Assembly: GCA_963665735.1 (NCBI GenBank)
Contig: OY762444.1
Span: 3,100,001 to 3,164,000 of the forward strand
Origin: CATOSK01 sp963665735
GTDB taxonomy: Bacteria > Chloroflexota > Dehalococcoidia > Lucifugimonadales > UBA3495
Reading direction: 5' to 3'
DNA: 64,000 nucleotides
Shown: one piece after another, positions 61,381-64,000 of the stretch
How positions within the stretch are numbered: the first letter of the stretch is position 1
Layout: each line of letters begins with the position of its first letter
Notes under the pieces: generated by a model
What the model was told of the DNA's origin: nothing
Seen by the model: only the letters and a program-made list of their open reading frames with translations
The model's database searches: none
Position numbers and translations under genes: made by a program

Positions 61381-63261
61381 TTGGCTGCGCCGGGGGAGCC
61401 GGGCCTGGGGTTGCTGCGCGACTTCGCCATTACTATGGCGGTGGCCGGGGCTGCCCTGGTCCTCTTCCGGTTCATCAACCAGCCCCCCGCGCTGGGCTAC
61501 CTGGTAGCCGGCGTCATCATCGGCCCCTACACCCTTCCCATCGGCCCGGTGCAGGACCTGGACACCATCCGGCTGCTGGCGGACTTGGGGCTGGTGCTGC
61601 TACTCTTCGGTATCGGGCTGGAACTGGGCTGGCAGCGCATCCGGCAGGTGGGAACGCAGGTCATTTTCATCGGGCTGGTGGAAATGACCATCATGTTCGC
61701 CCTGGGCTACCAGGTGGGGCTGCTGCTGGGATGGTCGGCCATCGAAAGCGTTTTCCTGGGGGGCGCGCTGTGCATCAGCAGTTCGGCCATTCTGGTGAAG
61801 ATGCTCCGGGACACGGGCAACCTTTTCGCGCCCCGGGGCCGGTTGATTGTCGGCATCCTGGTAGTGGAGGACTTTGTAGCGGTCATTCTGCTGACGCTGC
61901 TGTCGGGGCTGGCAACCACCGGCTCTACCGACGCGGCCAGCATCGGGCTGCTGGCGGCCAAGCTGCTGATTTTCGGGGTGGCGGCGCTGGTGTTCGGGGC
62001 GATTCTGGCCCCCAAGCTGCTGCGGCTGGTGAACCGTTTTCACTCGGATGAGACGCTGCTGATAGCCTGCCTGGCCTTGTGTTTCGGGCTGGCGCTGGCC
62101 GGGCAGCTCTTGGGCCTGTCCGCCGCCGCCGGGGCCTTTCTTATCGGCACGGTGCTGGGGGATACGGACTACAGCGAGAATATATCGCGGGTGATGGCCC
62201 CGGTGCGGGATATGTTCGCGGCGCTGTTCTTCGTTTCAGTGGGGATGCTGGTTGACCTTTCCCTGTTCTTCGACTTCATCGTTCCCGCCCTGGTGGTGAC
62301 GGCGGTGTTCGTGGTGGGCAAAATCGCCGCCGACACGCTGGGCTGCTTTCTGGCCGGCAACGACGGGCGCACGTCGTTGAGCGTGGGAATGGGTATGCCG
62401 CAGATTGGGGAGTTTTCGCTAGCCATGTCCAAGGTGGGAGTGGAGCAGGGCGCGGTGGGGGCTTTCCTGGGGCCGGTGATAACCCTGTCCACGGCGATAA
62501 CGGCGCTGTTTTACCCGTTCATCTTCCGCTCGGCCCAGGGAACGGCGAACCTCATCAGCCGCCGGACGCCGCGCTGGTTAAAGGAATGGGGTGATTACCT
62601 GTACCTTTGGATTGCGACGCTGCGCAAGGTGTTCAACTTTGACAACCCCCACGCCCGGCGGGTGCAGCACTCGGTAAGGATAATCCTGCTGAACCTGGCG
62701 ATTATCGCGCTGATAATCTCCATCGGCACCGGCAGCCTCCAGTTTACCGGCCCCCTTTCCCGGATGGCGCCGCTGTCGGAAAGCCTGTGGGGACTGTTAA
62801 TCAGCGGGGCAGTGCTGGGATTGTGCGTGCCGTCGGCGGTGGCTATCTGGAAGTCCATGCGGACGCTGACCGACGGGCTGGCCCAATACGTGCTGCCGGG
62901 GCTGAGTTCGCAGTCAACCACCAACATGAGGCGCAATCTCCGCATCGTCCTGCGCGACAGTGTTATAATCCTGATTCTGGCGGTGCCGGTAATCTGGAGC
63001 ATCCCCTTCCTTTTCCGGCTGTTCACGCTGGGGGCGCTGTCCACGCCGTTGCCGATATTGCTGCTGGCCGGGGTTTCCGGGGGCTTGACGCTGGCGGCGT
63101 TCCAAATCCACGGCCAGTTGGAGAGCACCTTCAGCCTGACGTTCCTGGGGATTGAAGACCCCCGTTACCAGGAAGAGGACGACCTTTACTTTGTGGACGA
63201 TGATTCCCACCTGCACTCCACGGACAACATGGACTCCGGGCGGTTTACCCCCGACGAATAA
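61381..63261 (+). CDS. Monovalent cation:proton antiporter of the CPA2/Kef type
   Basis: This 626-residue protein is given from TTG 61381, but a better Shine-Dalgarno (GGAGGG) lies 9 nt before an in-frame ATC at 61357, so it may initiate there. The N-terminal 12-helix domain has PALGYLVAGVIIGPYTLPIG, LLLFGIGLELG, CISSSAILVKMLRDTG and VGMGMPQIGEFSLAMSKVG, all CPA2 motifs. Four further hydrophobic helices follow from about residue 425, and the tail is acidic. It lacks the TrkA-N/RCK domain of KefB/KefC. It would exchange Na+ or K+ for H+. Confidence 0.87.
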   Translation: MAAPGEPGLGLLRDFAITMAVAGAALVLFRFINQPPALGYLVAGVIIGPYTLPIGPVQDLDTIRLLADLGLVLLLFGIGLELGWQRIRQVGTQVIFIGLVEMTIMFALGYQVGLLLGWSAIESVFLGGALCISSSAILVKMLRDTGNLFAPRGRLIVGILVVEDFVAVILLTLLSGLATTGSTDAASIGLLAAKLLIFGVAALVFGAILAPKLLRLVNRFHSDETLLIACLALCFGLALAGQLLGLSAAAGAFLIGTVLGDTDYSENISRVMAPVRDMFAALFFVSVGMLVDLSLFFDFIVPALVVTAVFVVGKIAADTLGCFLAGNDGRTSLSVGMGMPQIGEFSLAMSKVGVEQGAVGAFLGPVITLSTAITALFYPFIFRSAQGTANLISRRTPRWLKEWGDYLYLWIATLRKVFNFDNPHARRVQHSVRIILLNLAIIALIISIGTGSLQFTGPLSRMAPLSESLWGLLISGAVLGLCVPSAVAIWKSMRTLTDGLAQYVLPGLSSQSTTNMRRNLRIVLRDSVIILILAVPVIWSIPFLFRLFTLGALSTPLPILLLAGVSGGLTLAAFQIHGQLESTFSLTFLGIEDPRYQEEDDLYFVDDDSHLHSTDNMDSGRFTPDE

Positions 63262-63326
63262 TTGACGGGAATAATTCAAGCCGGCCATAGTCGGCCCGGT
63301 GGGGCCGCGAGCCGGGGAGGTTTGCC

Positions 63327-64000
63327 ATGCGTCTCTGCTCATTTCTGCCCAGCGCGACGGAAATCGTTTATGCCCTGGGGCTGGAGGACAGTCTCTACGG
63401 CGTAACCCACGAATGTGACTACCCGGCGGCGGCCAAGGAAAAGCCCTGGGTGGTGCGCAGCGTTTTCGAGGGAATGGACCCGCAGCCCACCAGCGGCGAA
63501 ATCAGCCGGGTCATATCCGAGCGGCTGGAACAGGGGCTTGGAATCTACCAGATTGACCAGGAATTGTTGGAGGCGGCCCAGCCGGACTTGATATTGACCC
63601 AGGCGATTTGCGAGGTTTGAGCGGTGTCTTCTCGGCAGGTAGCCGAGACCACTGCCGGACTTCCCAAGCAGCCGGAGGTCATGTCCCTGGACCCGCAATA
63701 CCTGGGCGACGTGCTGGACGACATCCGGCGGGTGGGCCGCGCCGCCGAGGAAGAGGCCAAGGCCGAGGCCATCGCCGCCAAAATGCAGGCGCGGATTGAC
63801 GCCGTGACCGAAAGGGCGGCCCTGGCGTCGGAAAGGCCCAAGGTTCTGCACCTGGAATGGGTTGACCCGCTGATGTGCGGGGGCCATTGGGTGCCGGAAA
63901 TGGTGGAAATGGCCGGGGGCGTCAACTGCTTCGGCGACAAGGAAACCGGCTCTTTTCAACTGGACTGGGACGAAGTGGTTGCCAGCCAGCCGGAGGTAAT
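63327..64000 (+). CDS. BtuF-like cobalamin/iron-siderophore binding protein with in-frame TGA as selenocysteine (3' end outside window)
   Basis: The ATG at 63327 has GGGGAGG upstream. MRLCSFLPSATEIVYALGLEDSLYGVTHECDYP and QPDLILTQAICEV are the cobalamin-binding-protein (COG0614) blocks; in relatives this continues C-A-V-S, with Cys after C-x-x. Here the codon is TGA (63618-63620), residue 98, and the frame resumes A-V-S-S-R-Q-V and stays open to the edge through SLDPQYLGDVLDDIRRVG and HLEWVDPLMCGGHWVPEMVEMAGG. This makes C-E-V-U. A SECIS-like hairpin follows at once. A conventional reading would stop at 97 residues. There is no signal peptide. The gene is cut by the window end. Confidence 0.85.
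63621..63655 (+). promoter_or_regulatory. Putative bacterial SECIS element of the BtuF-like gene
   Basis: Beginning at the base after TGA, GCGGTG (63621-63626) pairs with CACTGC (63650-63655, one G-U), and TCTCGGC (63630-63636) pairs perfectly with GCCGAGA (63642-63648) around the loop AGGTA. The loop starts 16 nt after TGA and holds G-G-U, the SelB recognition feature of the fdhF element. The 3/1-nt internal bulge is typical. Confidence 0.8.

Noticed and set aside
63327..63620. BtuF-like gene as a truncated pseudogene of 97 codons
   Set aside because: The same frame continues as conserved sequence after the TGA, with a hairpin directly after it, which fits selenocysteine better than decay.

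Overview
The window reads as about 64 kb of one bacterial chromosome with moderately high GC, tightly packed genes, many GTG/TTG starts and many short dispersed intergenic hairpin repeats. The gene content fits a SAR202-type or related Dehalococcoidia (Chloroflexota) genome: three luciferase-like flavin monooxygenases, tandem carboxymuconolactone-decarboxylase-like genes, a DUF1501/DUF1800 pair, a UGSC selenoprotein, ring-cleavage dioxygenases and a molybdopterin hydroxylase. This placement is inferred from content; no rRNA gene is present to test it. Housekeeping anchors are secA (21.0-23.7 kb), rtcB (19.4-20.6 kb), an exonuclease III gene (41.7-42.4 kb) and argS (59.3-61.0 kb).

Regions. 0-6.7 kb: a TIR/deoxyribosyltransferase-like protein cut by the left edge, an RND/MMPL exporter with an EF-hand-like loop, an HpaB-type hydroxylase with a VOC ring-cleavage-type enzyme, and a HEPN-like protein. 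7-19 kb: an acetyl-xylan-esterase-like gene overlapping a catalytically degenerate paralogue, hicBA, a luciferase-like monooxygenase, a GatC-like small protein with an amidase and a methyltransferase, an orphan Phd antitoxin, then a retropepsin-like protease gene overlapping the first of three tandem CMD genes. 19-32 kb: rtcB, secA, a Phd/VapC pair, two PaREP1/HEPN-like paralogues, aminotransferase, hydrolase and oxidoreductase genes, and an OLD-like ATPase. 32.7-42.4 kb: a five-gene minus-strand run (DUF488, DUF488, dual-OB-like, DUF6516-like toxin and small partner), a monooxygenase, a UvrD helicase fused to a PD-(D/E)XK/Fe-S nuclease, hicAB, PAC2 and exonuclease III. 42.7-53 kb: DUF1501, NHL propeller and DUF1800 genes, an ATPase + DUF4276 (TOPRIM-like) pair, a LigB-type dioxygenase, a hendecad coiled-coil protein and a molybdopterin hydroxylase large subunit. 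53-64 kb: DUF4258/DUF2283, ATPase + PIN nuclease, two genes including a UGSC protein, peptidase S51, VOC, argS, a CPA2 antiporter and a BtuF-like binding protein cut by the right edge.

The strongest finding is two genes that appear to need UGA read as selenocysteine. In the UGSC-family gene (56830-57381, minus) the frame continues through TGA as U-G-S-C. In the BtuF-like gene (63327 to the edge, plus) TGA falls where relatives have the second Cys of a C-x-x-C motif, giving C-E-V-U. In both, a hairpin begins right after the TGA with a loop containing GGT 16-18 nt downstream, as in bacterial SECIS elements. A conventional gene caller would report both as truncated.

The accessory layer is dense: at least six toxin-antitoxin or HEPN/PIN modules, three AAA/OLD ATPases (two paired with a nuclease-like gene) and a helicase-nuclease. 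Several of these look less GC-rich than the metabolic genes around them, which suggests acquisition by transfer.
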